DNA from: JAKAQB01 sp027320105
GTDB taxonomy: Bacteria > Actinomycetota > Acidimicrobiia > Acidimicrobiales > Palsa-688
Length of the DNA stretch: 55,200 nt
Reading direction: 5' to 3'
Assembly: GCA_027320105.1 (NCBI GenBank)
Contig: DAHVMA010000066.1
Coordinates: forward strand, 1-55,200
Below the pieces are notes generated by a model, which searched no databases, was not told the origin of the DNA, and worked only from the letters and a program-made list of their open reading frames with translations. The number at the start of each line of letters is the position of its first letter. The first letter of the stretch is position 1. Below are positions 6,409 to 16,115 of this stretch, piece by piece. Position numbers and translations under genes: made by a program.

Positions 6409-6870
6409 TCACACGCAGTCCAGGCAGACGTGGCGCTCGGGGTCGGCGAGCTGGCTCGGGTGCTTGACGAGGAAGCACGACTGGCAGACGAACTCGCCGG
6501 GCTGCTTGGGCAGCACCTTGAGAGGGCTGTCGGAGCGGTCGTCGGTGTCGACCGGCTCGTCGTCGTCGTCCTCGTCGTCGTCGTCGACGACCAGCCGCTC
6601 CTTCAGGATCACGTCCAGGCTCGCCTCGACCTCGTCGTCGTCGTCCTCCTCCTCCTCGTCCTCCTCCTCGTCCGCGTCGCGGTCGCGCACCGCCACGGCA
6701 CCGACGGTGCCATCCTCCGTCACGTCGTCATCCTCGTTCTCATCGTCGGCGTCGACGTCGGCGTCGACGTCCTCCTCGTCGTCGACGTCGAGGTCCTCCA
6801 GGTCCTCCTCGTCGAGGTCGTCGGCGCCGAGGTCGACGTCCAATTCGTCATCCAGGTCTTCGTCGGGCAT
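6409..6870 (-). CDS. DUF4193-type very acidic protein with C-terminal zinc-ribbon
   Basis: 153 residues. About residues 3-115 are dominated by Asp and Glu, largely GAC/GAG codons, giving the GTC/CTC trinucleotide appearance of the + strand. The C-terminal 30 residues are ordered: 'EFVCQSCFLVKHPSQLAD' then 'HVCLDCV', two C-x2-C pairs that should bind one zinc. This is the actinobacterial DUF4193 architecture, whose function is not established. The acidic tract makes it a candidate nucleic-acid mimic or a partner of basic proteins, which is inference. A 'GAGGGA' lies 7 bases before the ATG. Confidence 0.8.
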   Translation of the reverse strand: MPDEDLDDELDVDLGADDLDEEDLEDLDVDDEEDVDADVDADDENEDDDVTEDGTVGAVAVRDRDADEEEDEEEEDDDDEVEASLDVILKERLVVDDDDEDDDDEPVDTDDRSDSPLKVLPKQPGEFVCQSCFLVKHPSQLADPERHVCLDCV

Positions 6871-7246
6871 GCGCAGGTCCCTCGTCAGCGTGCGGTCGCT
6901 CGGGCCGTCCGGGGCGGGAATGATGCCACCTCCGGGCTGCTCGCCGCGCCTTCAACGAGCGCGGTGCGCTACCTATTCCCCCGCACGCCGATCACCGCTG
7001 GGCAGCCGCCCAGGCGACCGTTGGTGCCGTCAGCGCAGCGCCGGCCCACCGGCACCCTCCACGCGTCGACGTTGTCTACTTGGTCGCCCGGGCTGCCCCG
7101 GCAACGTCCGAGAGGTTCGGACCGCTGTTGGCGGCGATGATCATGGCGCACGGCGGCGGGCGGCTCAAGCGACCGTCCGCCCCCTCTGAGCAGCGACGAC
7201 GCGCGAACCCGCTGGTCAGGCAGGTGCAAGAAAATTTGTGCGCTCG
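6871..7246. other. 376-bp gap without a supported gene; contains a hairpin at 7102-7130
   Basis: No frame here looks coding. It separates two minus-strand genes. It holds a hairpin (stem GTCCGA/TCGGAC at 7106-7122 with a 5-base loop, extendable by CAAC/GTTG to 7102-7130) and a notable AT-rich island, AGAAAATTTG, near 7230 just downstream of the ThyX-like stop. A TAGGTA sequence on the minus strand near 6970 could be the -10 box of the DUF4193 gene. A small RNA is possible but not supported. Confidence 0.4.
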
Positions 7247-8905
<1,659 letters not shown>

Positions 8906-8916
8906 GGCAGCGCCAG

Positions 8917-8922
8917 AGCCTA
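8917..8922 (-). promoter_or_regulatory. Candidate -10 element TAGGCT for the ThyX-like gene
   Basis: TANNNT hexamer on the minus strand ending 11 bases before the ATG at 8905, in the 49-base gap after the helicase stop. It would give a leader of only about 4 bases; no ribosome site is seen. Confidence 0.4.
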
Positions 8923-8954
8923 CGGTGGGCCACCGGGCGTGGTGGCGGATGCCA

Positions 8955-11624
8955 TCATCCGCCCAGCGCCGACGACGACGCGACCACGCCTCGGAACATG
9001 GCACCAGCAGCGCGGCGGGCGGCTGCCGCCGTGCGGGGGTCGGGAGCCTGGTCGCCGAGCTGGCGGAGCAGGTCGATGAGCTGCTTGACGTTGCGCACGA
9101 AGTCCCCGCCGGAGATCTCATCGTCCTCGAGGATGGCGGACAGCTCCCCTCCCGCCGCCCACCGGTGGGCCGTGGCTGCGAAGCCTGCGTCGGGTCGGCG
9201 GGTGAGCGGCAGCGCCGCCCCGTCCTCGGCGGCGTTGAGCTCGGCTCCGAGGCGCTCGACGGCCGCCCAGCGCTCCCGCAGGAGGGCGGTCGGCACGGCG
9301 GCGGCCGCCTCCCCCGCGCGCCGAGCCTCGAAGGTGAACACCGACACCAAAGCGGCCAGCTCCTCGGGTGCCAGGCCGTCGAACAGCCCCCGCTCGAGCG
9401 TCTCGGCCACGAGCAGGTCCGCTTCGTGGTAGATGCGCGACAGGCGCGTCCCCGGCGGGGTCAGCGACCACCCTTCCACGTACCCCCACGCTTCGAGTAC
9501 CCCGAGCACCCGGTCGAACTGGCGGGCCAGCGACTCGGAGCGCCCCTTCACCCTCCGCTCGATGCGTTGGGCCTCCCGGGCGAGGCGCTCGGCGCGCTCC
9601 AGGGCCCGCAGGTGGGTGCGGAGATCGGGGCAACCCCCGACGGGGTGCGCCGCCAGCAGCGCAGCGGCCGGCTCGGCCCCGCCTCGCGGCCGCCGCCCCC
9701 CCCGGGGGGTGTCGTCGAGCCGTGCGGCGTCGAGCGACGACGCCACCCGCCGCTGGAAGCCGGCGTTGTGAGGGGCGTAGGGCACGGGCAGGGCGACGCG
9801 GCCCACCACTGCCGGGGGGACCGGGAAGTCAGCGGGGCGTAGTGACACCAACCGCCGCTCCGGCGTGATCGCCCGGACGCGGATGTCGCCACCCCGCCGG
9901 TGGCTGGTCGACAGCACGGCGACGCGCCCGCCGCGCCGGCCGGCCACGACCAGCACGTCACCGGGTTGGACTCGCTGGAGGGCGCCGGCGACCTCCGCCA
10001 GCCGGGAGGGGCCGGGGCGCACCTGCTCGCCGAAGCGGGTGAGGTTCCGGTACTGCGCCACGTCGCCCCGGTCGCACACCGCCTGGGCGGCGGCCTCGGC
10101 GAGGGTCTGGCGCGCCCGCTCCAGCTGCGCCTCGAGGCGGACGACGTCCACGTCCGCCCTGTACTGGGCAAACGACAAGTTGAGGAGGTGGTGGGCCTCG
10201 CCCGCCGAGTAGCGGTGAACCAGGTTGACGGCCATGTTGTAAGTGGGTCGGAAGCTGCTCGTGAGCGGGTAGCTCTGCGCCCCGGCCAGGGCGGCGACCT
10301 GGTCGAAGGCCACGAAGGGCGACCAGGGGACGACGGCATGGCCGACGTCGTCCATCCCCCGCCGTCCGGCCCGGCCGGTCAGCTGGGCATACTCCCCGGC
10401 CGTGAGGAGCTCGTGGCGCTCGCCGGTGAACTTGGTGAGCCTCTCGATCACCACGGACCGGGCAGGCATGTTGATGCCGAGCGACAGGGTCTCGGTGGCG
10501 AAGACGACCTTGACCGCCCCGGCGGCGAAGCAGGCTTCCACCGCCTCCTTGAACGGCGGCACGAGGCCGGCGTGGTGGGAGGCGAAGCCGGCCTCCAGCC
10601 CGGTGAACCACTCTCCGTAGCCGAGCAGCCGCAAGTCGTCGTCAGTGAGCCCCTCGACGTGCGCCTCTACCAACTGGCGGATGAGGCGCCGCTCCTCGGG
10701 GGTCGTGAGCCGCCGCCCCTCACGGGTGCACTGGAGGACGGCGTCGTCGCACGCCTTCCGGCTGAAGATGAAGTAGATGGCGGGGAGCATCGCCCTTTCC
10801 TGGAGCACCTCGACCACCTCGCTGCGGTGCGGGGTGTAGAGGCGGCTCCGCCGCCGGCGGCCGCCTCCCATCGGGACCCGCTCGCTCTTCGCGTCGACGG
10901 CGACGGCCTCCGGGTTGGGGTGCCCGTCGACGAGGACCGGCAGCAGCAGCGGGTCGGCCGCGGCCCGGTCCCCCACCAGGTACAGGTCGTTGAGGGCAAC
11001 CGGGCGCCGGCGCTCGATGACCGTGGCGGTGTCGCCTCGCACGGTGCCGATCCAGTCGGCGAGCTCCTCGGCGTTGGAGACCGTCGCCGACAGGCAGACC
11101 AGGTCCACCTGGGGCGGGGCGTGGACGATCACCTCCTCCCACACCGGCCCGCGGTAGGCGTTCTGGAGGTAGTGGACCTCGTCGAGCACCACCCAACGCA
11201 GCCGCTCGAGTGCTGGCGAGGCGGCGTAGATCATGTTGCGCAGCACCTCGGTGGTCATGACGACCACGTCGGCGTCGCCGTTCACGGCGTTGTCGCCGGT
11301 GAGCAGGCCGACACGGCCGGCGCCGTGCCACCGGACGAGCTGACCGTACTTCTGGTTGGACAGCGCCTTGAGAGGGGTGGTGTAAAACGCCTTGGCACCC
11401 TCGCGGAGGGCCAGGGCGACGGCGTACTCGGCCACGACCGTCTTGCCCGACCCGGTGGGGGCGGCCACCACGACGCTGCGGCCGGCGTCGACGGCATCGA
11501 GCGCCTCGCGTTGGAAGGAGTCGAGCCCGAATCCCAGGTCCAGCTCGAACCGGGCCCGGAAGTCGGGACTGGGCCGACCAAACAGGTCGGTACCGGCAGG
11601 ACTGGCGCGGGTGGCAGGCACCAC
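8955..11624 (-). CDS. helY: Ski2-like DExH RNA helicase HelY
   Basis: 889 residues. RecA-like domain 1: Q-motif region 'DSFQREAL' (35-42), Walker A 'APTGSGKT' (55-62), motif Ia 'TTPLKALSNQK', DEVH box (148-151) and 'LSATVSN' (motif III). RecA-like domain 2: 'HHAGLVP', 'FATETLSLGINMPAR' and 'QLTGRAGRRG' (motifs IV-VI). A long C-terminal part follows, including a ratchet/winged-helix region ('RPTYNMAVNLVHRY') typical of Mtr4/Ski2/HelY. It unwinds RNA using ATP, presumably in RNA processing or decay. The start is a GTG with 'GCAGGGG' just upstream; a second GTG follows directly. helY next to tatC, tatA and the paf/proteasome genes is the arrangement known from mycobacteria. Confidence 0.87.
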   Translation of the reverse strand: MVPATRASPAGTDLFGRPSPDFRARFELDLGFGLDSFQREALDAVDAGRSVVVAAPTGSGKTVVAEYAVALALREGAKAFYTTPLKALSNQKYGQLVRWHGAGRVGLLTGDNAVNGDADVVVMTTEVLRNMIYAASPALERLRWVVLDEVHYLQNAYRGPVWEEVIVHAPPQVDLVCLSATVSNAEELADWIGTVRGDTATVIERRRPVALNDLYLVGDRAAADPLLLPVLVDGHPNPEAVAVDAKSERVPMGGGRRRRSRLYTPHRSEVVEVLQERAMLPAIYFIFSRKACDDAVLQCTREGRRLTTPEERRLIRQLVEAHVEGLTDDDLRLLGYGEWFTGLEAGFASHHAGLVPPFKEAVEACFAAGAVKVVFATETLSLGINMPARSVVIERLTKFTGERHELLTAGEYAQLTGRAGRRGMDDVGHAVVPWSPFVAFDQVAALAGAQSYPLTSSFRPTYNMAVNLVHRYSAGEAHHLLNLSFAQYRADVDVVRLEAQLERARQTLAEAAAQAVCDRGDVAQYRNLTRFGEQVRPGPSRLAEVAGALQRVQPGDVLVVAGRRGGRVAVLSTSHRRGGDIRVRAITPERRLVSLRPADFPVPPAVVGRVALPVPYAPHNAGFQRRVASSLDAARLDDTPRGGRRPRGGAEPAAALLAAHPVGGCPDLRTHLRALERAERLAREAQRIERRVKGRSESLARQFDRVLGVLEAWGYVEGWSLTPPGTRLSRIYHEADLLVAETLERGLFDGLAPEELAALVSVFTFEARRAGEAAAAVPTALLRERWAAVERLGAELNAAEDGAALPLTRRPDAGFAATAHRWAAGGELSAILEDDEISGGDFVRNVKQLIDLLRQLGDQAPDPRTAAAARRAAGAMFRGVVASSSALGG

Positions 11625-11674
11625 CCCTGCTTTCTACCCTGCGGCGCCGGCTCGGGGGGCGACGGTCCGCTCGC

Positions 11675-12469
11675 CTACTTGTGCATCAGCCGGCCGGCGA
11701 TGATCGCCAGCTCGTAGAAGATGTACATGGGGATGGCCAGGGCCAGGAAGGAGAAGGGGTCGTTGCTCGGCGTAGACACGGCGGCGGCCGCGGCGATCGC
11801 GACGATTGCCGGGCGGCGCCACTTGCGCCACCGGGCGCTCGGCACGACACCGGTCAGCTCCAGTGCCACGAGCACCAGCGGGTAGATGAACACCGCCCCG
11901 AACACGAGGCACATGAGCACGTACAGCGTGAAGTACTTGGTCGGCGTGAACAGCGGCTCGATCCCGGGGCCGCTCACGAGGATGAGCCAGCGCAGGGCTT
12001 TGGGGAACACCAGGATGGCGACGGCGACGCCCATGGCGAACAGGACCGTGGCGGCAGCAACGAAGGGGATGATGTAGCGCTTCTCGTTCTTCTTCAGCCC
12101 GGGGGTGATGAAGCGCCACATCTCCCAGATCCAAACGGGCGCAGCCAAGGCGATGCCGGCGTACAGGCTCACCTTGAGCCGGGTCGTGAAGCCCTCGAGG
12201 GGACCGGTGAAGTACAGGTTGCAGCGGCCGGAGAAGGCGTGCCCGGGGTAGGCCCGCACGAACTGGCAGTACGGTTGGCGCATGAAGACGACAGCCTGGG
12301 CGTAGAAGAACCAGGCGACGACGGTGGTGACGACGACGGCGGCAGCGCAGACGATGATCCGGTTGCGCAGCTCGGCGAGGTGCTCGAAAACCGTCATCGT
12401 GCCCGGCTCGGCGGTGCCGTCGGCGCCGCCGGAGCCGTTGCGCAGCTCACGCTGGTCGGCGAGGGTCAC
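11675..12469 (-). CDS. tatC: Sec-independent (Tat) translocase subunit TatC
   Basis: Polytopic membrane protein that recognises twin-arginine signal peptides and forms the Tat receptor with TatB. 264 residues from the GTG at 12469, or 240 from the ATG at 12397, which better fits the family (the conserved 'FEHLAELRNRI' lies just after it). Six hydrophobic segments are visible, including 'IIVCAAAVVVTTVVAWFF', 'IALAAPVWIWEMWRF' and 'YFTLYVLMCLVFGAVFIY'. Conserved signatures are 'FTPGLKKNEKR' and 'STPSNDPFS'. The first 24 residues are polar and poorly conserved. The gene starts 5 bases after the TatB/A stop, so the two are one transcript; HelY follows downstream. Confidence 0.92.
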   Translation of the reverse strand: MTLADQRELRNGSGGADGTAEPGTMTVFEHLAELRNRIIVCAAAVVVTTVVAWFFYAQAVVFMRQPYCQFVRAYPGHAFSGRCNLYFTGPLEGFTTRLKVSLYAGIALAAPVWIWEMWRFITPGLKKNEKRYIIPFVAAATVLFAMGVAVAILVFPKALRWLILVSGPGIEPLFTPTKYFTLYVLMCLVFGAVFIYPLVLVALELTGVVPSARWRKWRRPAIVAIAAAAAVSTPSNDPFSFLALAIPMYIFYELAIIAGRLMHK

Positions 12470-12473
12470 GGGT

Positions 12474-12836
12474 CTAGTTGAGGGCGGGGTCGTCCGGCGC
12501 CGGGGGCGGCGGGCCGTCGGCGACGGCCGGGTCAGCAGGGGGCGACACCAGCCTCGGCGTGTCGACGACGCCGGTCAAGGTGTCGACCACCGCTCGGCGC
12601 ACGCTCGGCACGCGGGGGATGCTCGCCAGGCCGAGCTCCTGCTTGGCCTCCTCGAGCACCTGGCGCGGTTCGGCCAGCGCCCCGTGCAGCTCCCGCTGGA
12701 AGGTCCCGCTGGCCTGGCGGAGCTGCGTGAGGAGTTGCCCGGCCCGGCGGGCCGCCTTCGGCAGCCGCTCCGGCCCGAGGACCACCAAAGCGATCACACC
12801 GAGGAGCAGGAGCTTCTCGGGGCTCAGGTCGAACAC
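12474..12836 (-). CDS. tatB: Tat translocase subunit, TatA/TatB type (probably TatB)
   Basis: 120 residues with the TatA/B layout: a single N-terminal membrane helix (residues 7-21, 'KLLLLGVIALVVLGPERLP') ending in the conserved F/L-G-P-E hinge, an amphipathic helix ('KAARRAGQLLTQLRQASG'), and a helical then Pro-rich tail. The Glu of 'GPERLP' and the length favour TatB over TatA. It acts with TatC in exporting folded proteins. The GTG start has no ribosome site; a TAGGCT hexamer ends 6 bases upstream, so translation is probably leaderless and the tatB-tatC message begins here. Confidence 0.85.
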   Translation of the reverse strand: MFDLSPEKLLLLGVIALVVLGPERLPKAARRAGQLLTQLRQASGTFQRELHGALAEPRQVLEEAKQELGLASIPRVPSVRRAVVDTLTGVVDTPRLVSPPADPAVADGPPPPAPDDPALN

Positions 12837-12842
12837 GGTGCG

Positions 12843-12848
12843 AGCCTA
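12843..12848 (-). promoter_or_regulatory. -10 element TAGGCT (leaderless pattern, tatB)
   Basis: Minus-strand TANNNT hexamer ending 6 bases before the GTG at 12836; no ribosome site between. Confidence 0.55.
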
Positions 12849-12915
12849 CAAGTCCCGGCCCGGTCTCAACCCCGCGGGCCGGCGTAACCGCTCCAGGTCC
12901 CCGCCGGCGGCCGCG

Positions 12916-12968
12916 CCGCCCGCCTGCCCGCCTCCCTCAGCCGCCCGCCTGCCCGCCTGCCCGCCGCC
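12916..12968. repeat. GC-rich direct repeats (18-bp unit, two copies)
   Basis: CCGCCCGCCTGCCCGCCT occurs at 12916-12933 and again at 12941-12958, followed by a further GCCCGCC. It lies in the gap between the zinc-ribbon gene stop (12982) and tatB on the minus strand. No coding role is evident; it may be slippage-derived. Confidence 0.75.
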
Positions 12969-12981
12969 AGCGGACTGCCTG

Positions 12982-13326
12982 TCAGCGGCCCCGCTCGCCG
13001 GCGCGCAGCACGTTGACCTGCTCCTCGAGCCACCCCGGCTCGTGGAGCGAGAAGTGGAAGGCGAGCAGGTCGTCGTGGGTGACGGGAAGGCCGTACTTGG
13101 GCTCGTCGAGCTCGGCCGGCAGCTCCCAGTCGACGACCGCCACGCCGGCGTCGACGAGCAGGCACACCACGTGCTCGTTCGCCTCCTTGGCGACCCGCAA
13201 CCGGCAGGCGGGGCACACGAAGGCGTAGGACGCCGATCCAGTCGTGGAGCAGCGCAGCACCTGCACCGATCGCGTCGTCGTCTCGACGTCGCCGCAGCTC
13301 GGGCAGCTGGCACGGACAGTGGCCAC
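12982..13326 (-). CDS. Zinc-ribbon protein of unknown function
   Basis: 114 residues from the GTG at 13326, which is preceded by a good 'AAGGAG' ribosome site with about 7 bases spacing. The longer open frame to 13404 adds residues with no ribosome site. A zinc ribbon is formed by Cys8-x2-Cys11 ('CPSCGD') and Cys38-x2-Cys41 ('CPACR'), with an extra Cys26 between. The second half is acidic and helix/strand mixed ('LPVTHDDLLAFHFSLHE'). The knuckles resemble those of proteins that bind nucleic acid or act as adaptors, but no family is recognised. It lies alone between tatB and lepB. Confidence 0.65.
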   Translation of the reverse strand: MATVRASCPSCGDVETTTRSVQVLRCSTTGSASYAFVCPACRLRVAKEANEHVVCLLVDAGVAVVDWELPAELDEPKYGLPVTHDDLLAFHFSLHEPGWLEEQVNVLRAGERGR

Positions 13327-13428
13327 GGATCGCTCCTTCGTGTGCCGGCCGCCGTCGGCCGGCACAGGAGCTATCGGCGCAGCGTGCGCCGGCCTTAGTG
13401 TCACCGGCGCCGGAGGTCGCCGCTGCGG

Positions 13429-14118
13429 TCAGAACCAGTGCAAGCGCGAAAGCGGCCAGATCCGCAAGAAGGCCTGACCGATGATGAGCCGGGCGGGCAC
13501 CGGGCCCCAGTAGCGGGAGTCGTCCGAGTTGGTCCGGTTGTCGCCCAGCACGTAGTACTCGCCCTTGGGCAGGTGCAGCACGCTGCCCCGGCAGTCGACG
13601 CGCGACAGGCTCGGGTCGCAGATCGTCGGCTGGGGCGCCCGGAGGACCGACGGCGCGATCCACGGCTGGCGGATGGGCTTGCCGTTGACGAGGATCTCGC
13701 CGTGCGGCCCGGACTGCAGCGTCTCGCCGGGCAGGCCGATGACCCGCTTGATGAGGTCGTTGATGTTGCCGGGCTGCGTGTCGGCGGGCGGCTTGCGGAA
13801 CACGATGATGTCCCCGCGCTGCACCGGGTGGAAGTCGTACGCCAGCTTGTTCACGAGCACCCGGTCGTGGGGTTTGATGGTGGGCTCCATCGACCCCGAC
13901 GGGATGACGAACGCCTGCAGCACCCACGTCTTCATGACGAAGGCGGCGAGCAGGGCGATGGCGATGATCACCACCCACTCGATCAGCCCCCGCCGGGAGC
14001 CCCGGCGGGTTGGAGCACCGGCGCTTCGGTCGCCCACCACGCCGCCTTCGCCCCCAGCCGGGCTGCCGCCGCCGCCCGGGGCGCCGGCGGTGTCGGTGGC
14101 CTCGGACGACTCGTACAT
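13429..14118 (-). CDS. lepB: Signal peptidase I
   Basis: Membrane-bound serine/lysine protease that removes signal peptides from exported proteins. 229 residues. A poorly conserved Gly/Pro-rich cytoplasmic N-terminus (1-42) is followed by one membrane helix (46-66, 'EWVVIIAIALLAAFVMKTW'). Box B 'IPSGSMEPTI' carries the nucleophile Ser76. Box D 'IKRVIGLPGE' carries the general base Lys124. Box E 'GDNRTNSDDSR' closes the active site. It is a complete, single-TM actinobacterial type. The start at 14118 follows a TAGCTT hexamer by 7 bases without a ribosome site, so it is probably leaderless. The open frame extends upstream but only as composition-driven read-through. Confidence 0.92.
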   Translation of the reverse strand: MYESSEATDTAGAPGGGGSPAGGEGGVVGDRSAGAPTRRGSRRGLIEWVVIIAIALLAAFVMKTWVLQAFVIPSGSMEPTIKPHDRVLVNKLAYDFHPVQRGDIIVFRKPPADTQPGNINDLIKRVIGLPGETLQSGPHGEILVNGKPIRQPWIAPSVLRAPQPTICDPSLSRVDCRGSVLHLPKGEYYVLGDNRTNSDDSRYWGPVPARLIIGQAFLRIWPLSRLHWF

Positions 14119-14125
14119 CGCACCG

Positions 14126-14131
14126 AAGCTA
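14126..14131 (-). promoter_or_regulatory. -10 element TAGCTT (leaderless pattern, lepB)
   Basis: Minus-strand TANNNT hexamer ending 7 bases before the ATG at 14118, inside the 68-base gap after the pafC stop. Confidence 0.55.
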
Positions 14132-14186
14132 CAGAATGCTCGCCCCGGCATGGGGGCGGCCGCCGCTGCCGGCGCCGATCCTTCCT

Positions 14187-15122
14187 CTAGGGGCGGTAGC
14201 GGGCGAGGATCCGAGCGGCTGCCTGCGGGCCCGGCGACCCGTCCCCCTCCACCACCGTCGCCGCCGGGCCGGCCCGCAGCAGCAGGCGCTCGAGCCAGGC
14301 CCGCTCGCCGACGCGCAGCCGCACGCGCAGCACACCTCCGGCGCGCCGCTCGACGCCCTCGTTGGGGTAGCGCTCGGCGATCCAGTGCACCGCCGGCTGC
14401 AGGTCGACGACGATCGTCGGTGCAGCCGGGTCGGGGTGGAACAGCGCCGTGGACGAGGGCCGGGCCGGCGGGCGGAAGCGCTCCTCCAGCACCCGGGCGG
14501 CGAGGATCCGATCGACCCGGAAGAGCCGCTCTCCGTCCGCTCGCTCGCACCAACCCGTGAGGTACCACTCCCCTTCGGCGTTGAAGACCCGCCAGGGGTG
14601 CACGACCCTGGTCGTCGTGGTGTCCCGGCCGAACGAGTAGTACTCGAGCTCCACCTTCCGCCGCTGGCTCTCGGCGGCGCGCAGGGCTAGCAGCGTCGGC
14701 TCGTCGACGGGCGCCAGCGCTACGTCAATGCCGCCGTCCTCGCCGACGCCGAGCACCGCCCTGAGCTTGGCCACGGCACGTCCCAGGGCCCCGTCGGGGT
14801 CGGCACCGGGCACGGTGAGCAGGGCAGAGCCGGCGCTCAGGAGGGCCAGACCCTCCGGTGCGCTCGGGCGCAGCGGGCGGCGGAAGTAGTCGGCGAACCG
14901 GATCCACACCCGGCCGCCCGCCACGTCCACCTCGATCAGCGAGTCGGGGGTGAAGGGGTGGACGCCGCAGAGGAAGAGCAGGTCGAGGTCCGCCAGCAGC
15001 TCGTCCTCGGCCACGCCGAAGCGGGCGCAGACCTCGGTGACGGGCGGCCCGTCGCGGCTCGCCACCCACGGGACGATGGTGAGCAGCCGGGCGAGCCGCT
15101 CGCCTGCCGGCGCCCGGCTCAC
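14187..15122 (-). CDS. pafC: PafC, WYL-domain transcriptional regulator
   Basis: 311 residues. An N-terminal winged-helix region (about 1-65, 'LARLLTIVPWVAS...VTEVCARFGVAEDELLADL') is followed by a WYL domain (about 140-230) with 'VHPWRVFNAEGEWYLTGWC' and the RLFRVDRI element, and a WCX-like C-terminal domain. In mycobacteria PafB and PafC form a heterodimer that activates DNA-repair genes independently of LexA/RecA. The gene overlaps pafB by four bases (GTGA), so the two subunits are translationally coupled. Despite its position beside pafA, its role is transcriptional rather than in ligation. Confidence 0.88.
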   Translation of the reverse strand: MSRAPAGERLARLLTIVPWVASRDGPPVTEVCARFGVAEDELLADLDLLFLCGVHPFTPDSLIEVDVAGGRVWIRFADYFRRPLRPSAPEGLALLSAGSALLTVPGADPDGALGRAVAKLRAVLGVGEDGGIDVALAPVDEPTLLALRAAESQRRKVELEYYSFGRDTTTTRVVHPWRVFNAEGEWYLTGWCERADGERLFRVDRILAARVLEERFRPPARPSSTALFHPDPAAPTIVVDLQPAVHWIAERYPNEGVERRAGGVLRVRLRVGERAWLERLLLRAGPAATVVEGDGSPGPQAAARILARYRP

Positions 15123-16108
15123 CGCCGCCGGCCCCCGCCGGCGATGCCCTCCAGCCACGCCTCGACGTCGGCCCGCAGCTCCGGGGGGGCGATCAGCTCG
15201 GCGTGGTCGAGGAAGCCGAGGAGCCAGGAGCGCAGCGCCGCCCGGTTGGTGACCGCCAGCTCGACGACGGCGGCCCCGTCGGGGCGGCGCTCGACGACGG
15301 ACTCGTCGCCGGCGGAGGCGACCGCCCACGGCACCTGACCGGCGTCGACGAGGACACGCACCGCCACCTCTGGGTCGTCGCCGAGCCGCCACGCCGGGAT
15401 CGGCGCCGCCGCTCGGCCCGGCGGGCGCTCGAAGGCGGAGGCGTCGCCGTCGGCGCGCAGCGCCCCTTCCACCCGGTCGAGGCGGAAGAGCCGCTCGGCG
15501 CGCCGGCCGTGGTCCAAGCCCGAGAGGTACCAGTGGCCGCTGCGGTAGGACAGGCCCCACGGGTCCACCAGCCGCTCCTGGCCGTGGTAGCCGAAGCGAA
15601 GCCGCCGCCGCTCGGCCACCGCCCCGAACGCGGTCGCCACGGCGTCGCTGCCGGCCAGCTCGGTGAGGCGGGGCGTGACGGCGGGCGGGGCGCCGGTAGC
15701 CGGGGCGCCACCGCCAGCGCCGGCGCCGGGCCCAGCCGCGGCAGCCAGCTTGCGCAGCGCCCTTCGGGACGCGCCGTCCGACCACGGCCCGACGAGGTGG
15801 ACCGCCGAGGCGGCGATGCGCAGGGCGGTCAGCTCCTCCTCGGAGAGGCCGGGGTCGGGCAGCTCGTAGCGCTCCCGGGGGATGCGATAGCCGTTGGGCT
15901 CCTCGGCGCGATCGGGATCGAGGGCCACGGTCTCGAGCGGGAGGCCCATCTGGCGCAGCGTGTCCTTGTCCCGCTCGAAGTTCCTGCGGAAGGCGTCGTC
16001 GTCGGCCGCGTACCCCCCGACCCGGGTGCGCAGCTCGGCCCGGGTCAGCGGGCGCTCGGCCTCGAGGAGGGCTGCCACCAGGTTGACGAGGCGCTCCAGA
16101 CGATCCAC
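15119..16108 (-). CDS. pafB: PafB, WYL-domain transcriptional regulator
   Basis: 329 residues from a GTG. The N-terminal winged helix begins at once ('DRLERLVNLVAALLEAERPLT') and includes the typical 'FERDKDTLRQMGLPLE' helix. The WYL domain has 'RRLRFGYHGQERLVDPWGLSYRSGHWYLSGLD', where W-Y-L itself is present, then a WCX extension. It acts with PafC as a DNA-damage-responsive activator. It starts 7 bases after the pafA stop and overlaps pafC by four bases, giving a pafA-pafB-pafC operon as in mycobacteria. Residues 125-145 hold an Ala/Gly/Pro-rich linker. Confidence 0.9.
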   Translation of the reverse strand: MDRLERLVNLVAALLEAERPLTRAELRTRVGGYAADDDAFRRNFERDKDTLRQMGLPLETVALDPDRAEEPNGYRIPRERYELPDPGLSEEELTALRIAASAVHLVGPWSDGASRRALRKLAAAAGPGAGAGGGAPATGAPPAVTPRLTELAGSDAVATAFGAVAERRRLRFGYHGQERLVDPWGLSYRSGHWYLSGLDHGRRAERLFRLDRVEGALRADGDASAFERPPGRAAAPIPAWRLGDDPEVAVRVLVDAGQVPWAVASAGDESVVERRPDGAAVVELAVTNRAALRSWLLGFLDHAELIAPPELRADVEAWLEGIAGGGRRR

Positions 16109-16115
16109 GGCGCGC

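Noticed and set aside
6546..6800. Trinucleotide microsatellite (GTC/CTC runs)
   Set aside because: The pattern is explained by Asp/Glu codons of the DUF4193 gene on the minus strand, with irregular unit order.
6430..7189. Plus-strand Ser-rich and Val/Leu-rich ORFs opposite the acidic DUF4193 gene
   Set aside because: These are antisense translations of GAC/GAG runs (giving Val/Leu or Ser repeats) and contain no independent signal.
9900..11717. 605-codon plus-strand ORF opposite helY
   Set aside because: Antisense to helicase motifs; His/Gly/Val-rich composition without domains.
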